Origin: Polaromonas sp. UBA5171
GTDB taxonomy: Bacteria; Pseudomonadota; Gammaproteobacteria; Burkholderiales; Burkholderiaceae_C
Direction: 5' to 3'
Assembly: GCA_002413395.1 (NCBI GenBank)
Contig: DHWX01000098.1
Coordinates: 1-48,568 of the forward strand
DNA length: 48,568 nt
Below are positions 41,878-48,568 of the stretch, piece by piece (the first letter of the stretch is position 1; every line of letters begins with the position of its first letter). A model generated the notes under the pieces. That model saw only the letters and a program-made list of their open reading frames with translations. It searched no databases and was not told the DNA's origin. The translations under genes and the position numbers were made by a program.

Positions 41878-44133
41878 ATGACTATGCCAGCCAACGCAAC
41901 CCCGGGTGGCCAAGAAGCTGCCCAGACCGCCAATTCTGCATCGAACGAAGAGCAGCAGTTGCAACTGCGCCAGCACACGGACCGGCGCAACTTCAGTCAG
42001 TCACTGGGCGCACTGGCCTCGGTGCTGGACCATGGTGAGTCGCAGGCACTGGGCGGTGGCAGTGCACACACTTTGCTGGCCGATACGCTGCGCCACGTAG
42101 TGCGGGCCGGTGGTGTAGACGCCGTGCTCAAGCCGACCGACCCTGCCCTTGATCCGTTTGATGCCTTGCAGCAACTGGCGCAGCAGGCCGGGGTCAGCCT
42201 GCGTCGGGTCAAGCTCGATGGGAAAAGCTGGTGGCGTGAAGACGCCGGACCGCTGCTGGCCACACTGAAGGACAGCGGGCGCCCCGTCGCGCTGCTGCCC
42301 CTGGCGGGCGGCGGTGGCTACCGAATGGAAGATCTGGGCGGCACGCCCGCCCGTAGCGTGCTGCTCAATGAAGCCACTGCGGCGCAGCTGGCTGACGGCG
42401 GGTTCATGTTTTTTCGCAAGTTTCCAGCACGCGCCATCGGCCTGCTCGATTTGTTGCGATTTGGCCTGGGCACCACACGCCGCGACTCGCTCACCATGAT
42501 GGTGTGCGGCTTGCTAGGCGGGCTGCTTGCGCTTTTCACGCCATTTGCCACCGGAATACTGGTGGATAAAGTCATTCCCAATGGTAGAAGCGACGAGTTG
42601 CTGCAGCTGACCGTCTTGCTGGTAGCTGCGGCGCTGGGTGTGGCCGCATTCGAGCTGGCGCGCTCGTTGGCCCTGCTGCGTCTGGAGGGGCGGTTGGGCA
42701 ATGCATCCGAGGCGGCGGTGATTGACCGGCTGTTCAACCTGCCCGCGCCCTTCTTCAAAAATTACGCTGCCGGCGACTTGGCGCAGCGGGCGTTTTCCAT
42801 CAACAGCATCTTGCATCAACTGACCAGCACAACCCAGTCTATCGTGCTTAGCTGGGTGTTTGGCCTGTTCAGCTTTTTCTACATGTTTCTGCTGAATTGG
42901 CAGCTTGGTTTGGTCGCCACGGTGCTGGTCGCGCTCATTTTGGTCGTGACGGTGGGTGTCAACTACTGGCGCCTGCGCATGGAGCGCCAGCTGTACGCCC
43001 TGCAGGGCGCGATCGCCAGCCGTGTATTGCAAATACTCAACGGCATCAGCAAGCTGCGCGCAGGTGGTGCCGAAGACCGCGCCTTCGTACTGTGGGCACG
43101 CGACTTTGCCCAGCAAAAGCAGGTCGACATGAAGGTTCGGGGCTTGGGCAACATGCTGAGCGTGTTTAACGTCTCCTTCATCGTGCTGGCCTCGGCCACT
43201 TTGTTTGCATCGATTGCGTTTTTTCAGAAGGACATCAGCACCGGTTTGTTTGTGACTTTCAACACCGCCTTCATGCAGTTTTTGTCCGCCACCCTGGCGC
43301 TGGCCGGCGCGCTGACCGGGTCGCTCAGCATCATCCCGCTGTACGAGCGCGCCAAACCGATCCTGACGACGCTGCCCGAGCAGCAGGAATCACAAATCCG
43401 CGCCGCCCCCTTGCAGGGAAAAGTCGAGATCAGCCGGGTGAGTTTCCGCTATGCAGAAGACGGTCCGCTGATTCTGGACGATGTGTCCATTCGGGTCGAA
43501 AAAGGCGAGTTTGTGGCTCTTGTGGGGCCCTCTGGCTCTGGCAAATCCACCATTTTCAGGGTCTTACTGGGCTTTGAAAAACCGCAGTCAGGCGCTGTGT
43601 ACTACGACAGCCAGGACCTGGCCGGACTGGATGTGGGCTCGGTGCGCCGACAGTTGGGCGTGGTGCTGCAAAACGGCAAATTGATGCCTGGCGATATCTT
43701 CACGAATATTGTCGGCTCATCGCCTCGCACCCTGGACGAGGCATGGGAGGCGGCGCGCATGGCCGGGTTGGCGCAAGATATCAAGGCCATGCCTATGGGC
43801 ATGCAAACCGTGATTGCGGAGGGCGCAGGCACCATCTCAGGCGGGCAGCGTCAACGGCTGATGATTGCCCGGGCGCTGGTTCATCGCCCTGCGGTGCTGC
43901 TGTTTGACGAGGCCACCAGCGCGCTGGACAACCAGACCCAGGACATTGTGGCCACCAGCGTGCGTGAGCTCAAGGCCACGCGCATCGTGATCGCACACCG
44001 GCTGTCCACCATCATCCAGGCTGACCGTATTTTTGTCATCGTGGCAGGCAAAGTGGTTGAAACCGGCAATTACAGCGAACTGATGGCGTTGGGCGGGCAC
44101 TTTGCCGAACTCTCGAAACGGCAACAAGTATGA
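41878..44133 (+). CDS. NHLM-type ABC exporter, second subunit without active peptidase (ABC2)
   Basis: A 751-residue ABC transporter. The first 200 or so residues are a divergent region (LLADTLRHVVRAGGVDAVL) lacking the C39 Cys-His pair, so it is probably an inactive docking domain. Membrane helices lie at about 205-500. The ATPase has Walker A GPSGSGKST (550-558), signature SGGQRQRLMIARAL and Walker B LLFDEATSALD. This matches the second permease-ATPase of NHLM systems, and it probably forms a heterodimer with ABC1. Its stop overlaps the sigma factor start by four bases. Confidence 0.9.
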   Translation: MTMPANATPGGQEAAQTANSASNEEQQLQLRQHTDRRNFSQSLGALASVLDHGESQALGGGSAHTLLADTLRHVVRAGGVDAVLKPTDPALDPFDALQQLAQQAGVSLRRVKLDGKSWWREDAGPLLATLKDSGRPVALLPLAGGGGYRMEDLGGTPARSVLLNEATAAQLADGGFMFFRKFPARAIGLLDLLRFGLGTTRRDSLTMMVCGLLGGLLALFTPFATGILVDKVIPNGRSDELLQLTVLLVAAALGVAAFELARSLALLRLEGRLGNASEAAVIDRLFNLPAPFFKNYAAGDLAQRAFSINSILHQLTSTTQSIVLSWVFGLFSFFYMFLLNWQLGLVATVLVALILVVTVGVNYWRLRMERQLYALQGAIASRVLQILNGISKLRAGGAEDRAFVLWARDFAQQKQVDMKVRGLGNMLSVFNVSFIVLASATLFASIAFFQKDISTGLFVTFNTAFMQFLSATLALAGALTGSLSIIPLYERAKPILTTLPEQQESQIRAAPLQGKVEISRVSFRYAEDGPLILDDVSIRVEKGEFVALVGPSGSGKSTIFRVLLGFEKPQSGAVYYDSQDLAGLDVGSVRRQLGVVLQNGKLMPGDIFTNIVGSSPRTLDEAWEAARMAGLAQDIKAMPMGMQTVIAEGAGTISGGQRQRLMIARALVHRPAVLLFDEATSALDNQTQDIVATSVRELKATRIVIAHRLSTIIQADRIFVIVAGKVVETGNYSELMALGGHFAELSKRQQV

Positions 44134-44741
44134 GCGGCCTCACCAGCGGCAACACTTGGGATGCAACGTGTGATGCGGATGGGGAGCCTGATGATGAGAC
44201 CTTGATCAAGGCGGTGCTTGACGGCGAAACAGACTGCTTTGCACCACTGGTGACGCGCTACCAGACGCGCGTCATGCGTTTCATCCTCAAGTACGAATAC
44301 AACACCCATGACGCGCAGGACCTTGCGCAAGAAACTTTTCTGCAGGCGTTTCGCGCTTTGCCCAGCTTCAACTACCGCGCCCGCTTTTCCACATGGCTGA
44401 CCGGCATTGCCTTCAACCTGATCAAAAACCATATCAGCCGCACGCCGACCAAGCGGCACGTCCACCTGGACATTGATGAGCAGCCCGAGGGGGCACCCGG
44501 TTTTGCCAGCGACAACCCGGCCCGTGATTATGAAAACAAGCAGCTGCTTGCCGCCATGGCGCAAGCGGTGGCAGCGCTGCCGCCGCACATGCGCGATGCC
44601 ATCGTCCTGGTCGCCAGTGAAGGCCTGAGTTACGAGGAAGCAGCGGACACCCTGGGGGTTCCGGTTGGCACAGTCAAAAGCCGCTTGTGTCGGGCGCGCG
44701 TGCAACTGGCTGACGCTTTAAGCGTTTACCGGGTGGCTTGA
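44130..44741 (+). CDS. ECF-type RNA polymerase sigma factor
   Basis: A 203-residue ECF sigma factor. Region 2 contains HDAQDLAQETFLQAFRALPSF and RFSTWLTGIAFNLIKNHIS. Region 4 contains LPPHMRDAIVLVASEGLSYEEAA and VPVGTVKSRLCRARVQL. It starts in the ABC2 stop (ATGA) and so is made with the exporter. The next gene encodes a zinc anti-sigma domain, and three similar promoter-like sequences (GGAACAA-N13-GTTACTYA) lie at 44789, 45453 and 45946. I infer that these are its targets. Confidence 0.92.
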   Translation: MSGLTSGNTWDATCDADGEPDDETLIKAVLDGETDCFAPLVTRYQTRVMRFILKYEYNTHDAQDLAQETFLQAFRALPSFNYRARFSTWLTGIAFNLIKNHISRTPTKRHVHLDIDEQPEGAPGFASDNPARDYENKQLLAAMAQAVAALPPHMRDAIVLVASEGLSYEEAADTLGVPVGTVKSRLCRARVQLADALSVYRVA

Positions 44742-44788
44742 AGATGGGCCTAAATACATTGAAATTTGTCTGTCATGCAAGCTGCATT

Positions 44789-44816
44789 GGAACAAATTGG
44801 CGAGTTCGGTTACTCA
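44789..44816 (+). promoter_or_regulatory. Candidate ECF promoter P1 (before hybrid anti-sigma gene)
   Basis: GGAACAA, 13 bases, then GTTACTCA. It matches P2 and P3 at both boxes and at exactly the same spacing. It lies 48-75 bases after the sigma factor stop. Confidence 0.6.
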
Positions 44817-44864
44817 TGAATCAGTACTGCCGGATGAATGGTGTTTCGACCATGCGTTGGGCAG

Positions 44865-45449
44865 ATGGAGCTTGAATTGAGTGCAAATGAAACGGGTGTG
44901 ATTCGGCCATGCGAACAGGTGCTGTTACAGATAAGCCGTGCGTTGGATGGCGACCTTGCAGCGCATGAGATGGCCGAGCTGACCGCCCATTTAGCGCAAT
45001 GCGCCTCTTGCCGGTTGCGTGCCATCGAGTTGGGTGCTGCCAATGGTCTGTTCCAGGAACTGGCAAAAAAACGCGCCGTGCTGGCAGCGCCAGATGCCAC
45101 TTTCGCCCAACAGGTCATGAAACGGCTGCGCCTAGAGGCTGTCACCGCCGGGGGGCTTCTGGAATTCAGTCGGCTGGTGGCACAGGACCCGGATTTGCAG
45201 AACCAGTTTCGCCCGGCCACCAATCTGGAATTATTTGCGGAGCTGTTCGTGAGCGTGGGCTGGCAGCGTGGTTACCGCTTTGGCCGAGGCGAAGTGGTCA
45301 GCCTGCTGGCCGCCCGCCGCGCCGCTAACGACGATTTGAGCGATGAGCAGCTGAACGCCGTGGTAGGTGGTGTGGGTCAACTTGATGCAAGCGTAAATGC
45401 ATTCATCGGCGATGTACTTCAAAACTGGTTCAAACCATTTTCAAAATGA
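44865..45449 (+). CDS. Hybrid anti-sigma (zinc) / Nif11-like leader protein with double-glycine site
   Basis: A 194-residue protein with an unusual build. Residues 16-49 have Cys16, His34 and HLAQCASC (His42, Cys46, Cys49), the H-x3-C-x2-C of zinc anti-sigma domains, and the gene follows its ECF sigma. Residues 97-150 (LLEFSRLVAQDPDLQNQF to RGEVVSLLA) fit a Nif11-type leader. DLSDEQLNAVVGG (157-169) is the exporter cleavage motif, as in the two precursors. A 25-residue tail (170-194) with L, V, F, I, W at helix-like spacing forms an amphipathic helix. No membrane helix is seen. The ATG at 44865 is used; 44838 is possible. I infer a regulator that is a substrate of the exporter. Confidence 0.82.
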   Translation: MELELSANETGVIRPCEQVLLQISRALDGDLAAHEMAELTAHLAQCASCRLRAIELGAANGLFQELAKKRAVLAAPDATFAQQVMKRLRLEAVTAGGLLEFSRLVAQDPDLQNQFRPATNLELFAELFVSVGWQRGYRFGRGEVVSLLAARRAANDDLSDEQLNAVVGGVGQLDASVNAFIGDVLQNWFKPFSK

Positions 45450-45452
45450 TTT

Positions 45453-45480
45453 GGAACAAATAGTTTCTGTTCGTTACTTA
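45453..45480 (+). promoter_or_regulatory. Candidate ECF promoter P2 (before NHLP precursor)
   Basis: GGAACAA, 13 bases, then GTTACTTA, with TTC directly before the second box as in P3. It begins three bases after the end of the hybrid gene and leaves a leader of about 80 bases. Confidence 0.65.
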
Positions 45481-45505
45481 GTTAATAACACTTTTATTCA
45501 TTTAT

Positions 45506-45521
45506 TTGCAGCTCGGGTGAA
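45506..45521 (+). repeat. Conserved leader block copy 1
   Basis: TTGCAGCTCGGGTGAA, identical to the block at 45998 and at almost the same distance from its promoter (26 against 25 bases). It lies in the untranslated leader of the NHLP precursor. Confidence 0.75.
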
Positions 45522-45567
45522 CGCAGTTACGTCAAAGAGCCTATTTTTAAATACTTGAGAAATCATC

Positions 45568-45921
45568 ATGAACCAAGAAGTGCAAAACAGCCAAATCAAC
45601 AACCTCCTGGCCAAGTGCTGGGCAGACGCAAGCTTCAAACAAAAGCTATTGGCTGATCCCACTGCAGTATTGAAAGCGCAAGGCATCGATATTCCCGCTG
45701 GCTACACCGTGCGTCTGCTGGAAAACACCGACAAGATTGTCAACTATGAACTGCCGCCTAACTCCAATGCCGAACTGTCTGACTTGGAGCTGGAAGCGGT
45801 AGCGGGCGGCAAAGCCCCTGGGCCCTTCGGTAGTTCTGGACATGGCGTGCTTTCTGGCATTCATAGTGGTGCTCACAGCACTAGCCTCTCATTTCCCGTA
45901 GGCACAGCCGTAAAAATCTGA
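45568..45921 (+). CDS. NHLP-type peptide precursor
   Basis: A 117-residue RiPP/bacteriocin precursor. The first 80 residues resemble a fragment of the nitrile hydratase alpha subunit (LLAKCWADASFKQKLLADP then QGIDIPAGYTVRLLENTDK), the NHLP leader family; the enzyme's metal-binding Cys motif is absent. The leader ends AELSDLELEAVAGG (GG at 80-81). The 36-residue core starts with Lys82, is rich in Gly, Ser and His (PFGSSGHGVLSGIHSGAHS) and contains no Cys. It ends VGTAVKI. Cleavage by ABC1 after GG is expected. With no Cys or lanthionine-type enzymes nearby, the mature peptide is either unmodified or changed by the GNAT. Confidence 0.87.
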   Translation: MNQEVQNSQINNLLAKCWADASFKQKLLADPTAVLKAQGIDIPAGYTVRLLENTDKIVNYELPPNSNAELSDLELEAVAGGKAPGPFGSSGHGVLSGIHSGAHSTSLSFPVGTAVKI

Positions 45922-45945
45922 GTTGTTCGTTTTGGCAAGTTCTTG

Positions 45946-45973
45946 GGAACAATTCTCTCAAGTTCGTTACTTA
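45946..45973 (+). promoter_or_regulatory. Candidate ECF promoter P3 (before Nif11 precursor)
   Basis: GGAACAA, 13 bases, then GTTACTTA. The last 11 bases (TTCGTTACTTA) are identical to P2. It lies 25 bases after the NHLP precursor stop. Confidence 0.65.
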
Positions 45974-45997
45974 ACCTATGACACTGTTTTCACCTTC

Positions 45998-46013
45998 TTG
46001 CAGCTCGGGTGAA
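45998..46013 (+). repeat. Conserved leader block copy 2
   Basis: TTGCAGCTCGGGTGAA, identical to the copy at 45506, within the untranslated leader of the Nif11-type precursor. Flanking bases (ACACT, T-rich, TTC) are also shared, so the promoter and leader look duplicated as one unit. Confidence 0.75.
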
Positions 46014-46067
46014 TAGGACAGTTTCGAAGAGCTAGTCTTCAATATCAATCCCATCAAGGAAAACAAA

Positions 46068-46502
46068 ATGAGTCTCGAAAATGTAATTTCGTTCGGAAAC
46101 AAAATGATGTCTGACGAAAAATTGCACGGTGAAATGCAGAGCGCTCTGACTGGCCTCGAAGGCCCCACCGCTGCGGCTGCCGCTGCCGCCGTCGCCAAGA
46201 AACATGGCTATGACTGCACGCCGGGTGAAGTCGAGGAAGGCTACAACATCTCCCGTAAGCTGGAGCAGGGAGGCGGCGACAAAGGCGATTTGTCAGACAA
46301 GGAATTGGAAGCTGTGGCGGGTGGCGGCTTCAGCTTTGTGGGTGGAATCACGGGTATCGCTAATGGTATGAGAGTCGGCACAACAGGCCTGACCGGTGGC
46401 CCCATCTCAATCCCTGGAACTGGCAATCTTGCCGGCTTTATTGGCGGCGTTACCGGCGCCACAGGCGGTGGCAGTCTGCAGGAAGCCGCTTCGGGCAAGT
46501 AA
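46068..46502 (+). CDS. Nif11-type peptide precursor, glycine-rich core
   Basis: A 144-residue precursor. The leader (1-86) ends GDLSDKELEAVAGG (GG at 85-86), the classic double-glycine motif of Nif11/NHLP leaders; a cluster AAAAAAAVAKKHGYDCTPGEVEEGY lies before it. The core (87-144, 58 residues) is very Gly-rich and hydrophobic (GFSFVGGITGIANG, GFIGGVTGATGGG) with several GxxxG motifs as in membrane-active class II bacteriocins. It contains no Cys and one Lys, at its C-terminus. The start has AAGGAAAAC before the ATG. It follows P3 and should be cut and exported by ABC1/ABC2. Confidence 0.85.
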   Translation: MSLENVISFGNKMMSDEKLHGEMQSALTGLEGPTAAAAAAAVAKKHGYDCTPGEVEEGYNISRKLEQGGGDKGDLSDKELEAVAGGGFSFVGGITGIANGMRVGTTGLTGGPISIPGTGNLAGFIGGVTGATGGGSLQEAASGK

Positions 46503-46580
46503 TCCCGACCATCGTATGTGCAGGGGTACGTTGACAAAGCGTCCACGTCCCTTCTGCCGGGTTCCTATCGGAAGCATGAA

Positions 46581-47030
46581 ATGCATATCAATGACGTCAT
46601 CGAGCGATGCTGGGCTGATCCTGACTTTGCCGCTGCGCTGCAAGCCGACCCAAAATCGCTACTCGCAAGTGTCGGGATCGATTGGCCCGATGGCGCGCAG
46701 CTTCGGGTGCATTGCAACAGTGCGCGTGAAGTGCATTTGGTAATCCCGCAGACTGCGACGCCCGAACAAGCAGGCCCTCTGCTGGCGATCTTCATCCGGC
46801 GTTACAACGATGATCCGATTTTTCGCGAGCAAATTGCGACCAACGCAACGCTCGCACTGCGCGCGGTATTCGGCATAGACCTGCCTGTCCTGCCGCAACT
46901 TGTTGTTCATCTTGAGACTGCTCAATGCAGTCATTTTGTCTTGCCAATCAAACCGATTGGTGCGCAATTGCATGAAATCCGCCGCTATGCCCTTGCCGGC
47001 TCCATGTTGACACCCCGGAGAGGACGATGA
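46581..47030 (+). CDS. Tandem NHLP-leader-like protein with decayed cleavage motif
   Basis: A 149-residue protein built of two leader-like repeats. Repeat one is IERCWADPDFAAALQADP to VGIDWPDGAQLRVH (about 7-56). Repeat two is FIRRYNDDPIFREQIATN to VFGIDLPVLPQLVVH (about 71-122). Both resemble the NHLP precursor leader. After repeat two, AQLHEIRRYALAGS aligns with AELSDLELEAVAGG of the NHLP precursor but has AGS in place of AGG, and only eight residues (MLTPRRGR) follow. It thus seems to have a leader without a normal core. The ATG at 46581 follows GGAAG. Its stop overlaps the GNAT start, suggesting they work together. Confidence 0.72.
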   Translation: MHINDVIERCWADPDFAAALQADPKSLLASVGIDWPDGAQLRVHCNSAREVHLVIPQTATPEQAGPLLAIFIRRYNDDPIFREQIATNATLALRAVFGIDLPVLPQLVVHLETAQCSHFVLPIKPIGAQLHEIRRYALAGSMLTPRRGR

Positions 47031-47923
47031 ACCACATCGCTACATTGCGCTTTGCACAAAGCATTCCGTTTCATGGTTTCACCTTTCCGGGCTACCAATC
47101 GACCTTGTGGGCGGCGGACGTGCAGGGACCGGTTCAAGCCATTGGCGCCTGGGTCGATGGCCAGCCAGTCGGATTGGCCTTGAGCCTGTGGTGTCCCGAC
47201 GAAGACCTGGCGCGGATGGTCAGCCTCTTCGTCGCCCCGGCGTTTCGTCGTCAAGGCGTGGCCAATTCATTGTTGGCGGCCACTGAATCTGGCTGGCTGG
47301 CAAGGGGTGTTAAACGGCTGGAGGTCGGCTATTTGCAAAAATCCGATACTGCCGATACGGTGTCGCGCATGTTGGCACGCCAGGCATGGCCGCAGGCTCA
47401 GCCGGAACGCCTGATCTGCGCCTGCGACCGCAGCATGTTAGATTCAAAATGGTTCGCCCGTGAGCCCGTGGTACCTGACGGTTGCGATATTATTTCTTGG
47501 TCGCAGGTGAGTGTGCGCGAACGGGCAGCATTGATGGCAGAACAATTGCTCGACCCCTGGATTCCAACCAGCCTGAATCCCTTCAAATATGAGGCCAATG
47601 CAGAATTCAACAGCGTGGCGTTACGCGAAGCAGGAAAGATCGTTGGCTGGGTCATCACCGAACGCTACGATGCGCAAACATTGGTCTATAGCTGCAGCTA
47701 TATGCATCCTGAGAGGCAAAAACGTGGCTGGATAGTAGCGCTTTATATTGAGGCGGTGCGCCGCCATGCGACAAGGTCCGACTTGCCCCACGCGCGTTGG
47801 GCGGTGCCTTACCACTTTGCGCCTATGGTGAAATTTGTCCAGCGTTGGATGGCCAGCTACGCCACAGAATTGCAAGACTACCTCGTTGCAATCAAAAATT
47901 TGGAGCAGCCGATCACCATCTAG
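47027..47923 (+). CDS. Two-domain GNAT acyltransferase
   Basis: A 298-residue GCN5-related N-acyltransferase. The N-terminal domain has the acyl-CoA loop MVSLFVAPAFRRQGVANSLL (Arg74, Arg75, Gln76, Gly77, Ala79). The C-terminal half looks like a second, weaker copy (EAGKIVGWVITERYDAQT, then YMHPERQKRGWIVALYIEAV). It overlaps the tandem-leader gene by four bases (ATGA) and is the last gene of the cluster. As the only enzyme here able to modify peptides, it may acylate Lys or another amine in the precursors, as GNATs do in selidamide-type pathways. It could also give immunity by acetylating the product. No terminator is seen after it. Confidence 0.83.
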   Translation: MNHIATLRFAQSIPFHGFTFPGYQSTLWAADVQGPVQAIGAWVDGQPVGLALSLWCPDEDLARMVSLFVAPAFRRQGVANSLLAATESGWLARGVKRLEVGYLQKSDTADTVSRMLARQAWPQAQPERLICACDRSMLDSKWFAREPVVPDGCDIISWSQVSVRERAALMAEQLLDPWIPTSLNPFKYEANAEFNSVALREAGKIVGWVITERYDAQTLVYSCSYMHPERQKRGWIVALYIEAVRRHATRSDLPHARWAVPYHFAPMVKFVQRWMASYATELQDYLVAIKNLEQPITI

Positions 47924-48070
47924 CACGACGATGAATACTCCAGTTTCGGGTTTCAATCTACTGGTTGCGGGTTTTCCAGCTGGGCCGAATCTGTCTTTCC
48001 TCCTCTGAGAACGCCCATTTCTGGTCTTGCCGGTTGAGGTGCGTACCATCTCAATGCTTTGGCGGTTGAA

Positions 48071-48568
48071 ATGGCTAATCTTCAAGGCAGGCAAGGGATT
48101 CCAACGAAATTGAGTTTGGCGCAGTTCGAGCAATTTGTCTTGCCCCATCTGATCTCTGGCAGCCGGGGCCCCGAGCCCAAACTGGGCGCCCACGTGATCT
48201 TCAACTACATCTTGCGCGTGCTATACACCGGATGTCAGTGGAAAGAATTGGCGATTGAAAAGGACACGCAAGGTGTTCCCGAGATTCACTACACCCGCAT
48301 CTACTGTGCATTCCGGCGCTGGCAGGAAAGTGGCAGCATTGATGCAATCTTTGCTGGCTCAGTATTGAAACTTCACCAAGCCAGTCTCCTGGATGTCACC
48401 GTCATCCATGGCGATGGGACGACCACTGCCGCTAAGAAAGGCGGTGACAACATCGGCTTCAGTGGGCACAAGAAGATGAAGGGCGACAAGGTGGTCGCCT
48501 TCTGTGACCGCAACTGCAATGTGATCGCGCCGTTCGTGTCAGCTCCCGGCAATCGCAACGAATCGCCG
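48071..48568 (+). CDS. IS5-family transposase, cut by window end
   Basis: The 5' part of an IS5-type transposase. From an ATG at 48071 the frame is open to the end of the window (166 codons). LAQFEQFVLPHLISGSRGPEP is an IS5-like N-terminus, then VIHGDGTTTAAKKGGDNIGF contains the first catalytic Asp and VVAFCDRNCNVIAPFVSAPG the second-strand region. The remaining domain lies outside. The inverted repeat should lie in 47924-48070; I could not define it. It marks the right edge of the accessory block. Confidence 0.85.
   Translation, partial: MANLQGRQGIPTKLSLAQFEQFVLPHLISGSRGPEPKLGAHVIFNYILRVLYTGCQWKELAIEKDTQGVPEIHYTRIYCAFRRWQESGSIDAIFAGSVLKLHQASLLDVTVIHGDGTTTAAKKGGDNIGFSGHKKMKGDKVVAFCDRNCNVIAPFVSAPGNRNESP

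Noticed and set aside
46068..46502. A nitrogen-fixation protein (Nif11)
   Set aside because: Nif11 is only the name of the leader family. No nif genes are present and the context is peptide export.
45568..47030. Nitrile hydratase alpha subunits
   Set aside because: The proteins resemble the enzyme only in the leader-like helical part. The Cys-rich metal site of nitrile hydratase is absent, and a double-glycine motif follows in the first one.
1..48568. CRISPR array, rRNA genes, prophage or riboswitch
   Set aside because: No regularly spaced repeats, rRNA sequence, phage structural genes or known riboswitch core was seen in reading both strands by eye.

Overview
The window looks like chromosomal DNA of a betaproteobacterium, most likely Burkholderiales and close to Comamonadaceae (Rhodoferax or Polaromonas type). 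The evidence is a phasin gene, an EF-P with Arg32 next to earP, fused LivH-LivM permeases, high-GC housekeeping genes and several genes that look leaderless. The assignment rests on gene content and protein character, not on any database comparison.

Layout. 1-1700 is a graveyard of insertion sequences: a frameshifted IS3-family transposase, then decayed remnants resembling IS630 and IS6 families; 1700-2057 holds no recognisable gene. 2058-4654 (minus) carries a short-chain dehydrogenase and a gamma-glutamyltransferase, with a striking palindrome upstream. A patatin-like lipoprotein, a phospholipase C/S1-P1-like protein, phasin, a Hen1-like methyltransferase and a histone-deacetylase-like hydrolase follow. 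10125-14645 is an operon with a thioesterase, a frameshifted nitroreductase and a LivHM-LivG-LivF transporter. Then come an FKBP isomerase, pncB, an antiporter, a 2-hydroxyacid dehydrogenase and rmuC. 20207-23572 (minus) is a nucleotide-salvage cluster (AMP/thymidine phosphorylase, PRPP-synthetase-like, LOG). Next are efp and earP (minus), frameshifted uvrC, pgsA, an EamA transporter, a tartrate/D-malate dehydrogenase, HU, tRNA-Val, ppiD and tRNA-His.

The accessory part starts just after tRNA-His and runs to an IS5-family transposase cut by the right edge. A minus-strand sensor kinase and response regulator face a plus-strand operon: TolC, HlyD, a C39-peptidase ABC transporter and a second ABC transporter with a degenerate peptidase domain (together an NHLM-type RiPP/bacteriocin exporter), then an ECF sigma factor. 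After it come a protein joining a zinc anti-sigma domain to a Nif11-like leader and a double-glycine site, an NHLP-type precursor, a Nif11-type precursor, a two-repeat leader-like protein with a decayed cleavage site, and a two-domain GNAT acyltransferase.

The most interesting proposal is that this is a self-regulated peptide export system. The hybrid anti-sigma factor looks like a substrate of its own exporter, and three copies of a GGAACAA-N13-GTTACTYA promoter lie before the hybrid and both precursors. This would couple export to precursor transcription, much as FlgM export does for flagella. The GNAT is the only candidate tailoring enzyme, which suggests lysine acylation of the peptides (selidamide-like). 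All of this is inference from sequence.
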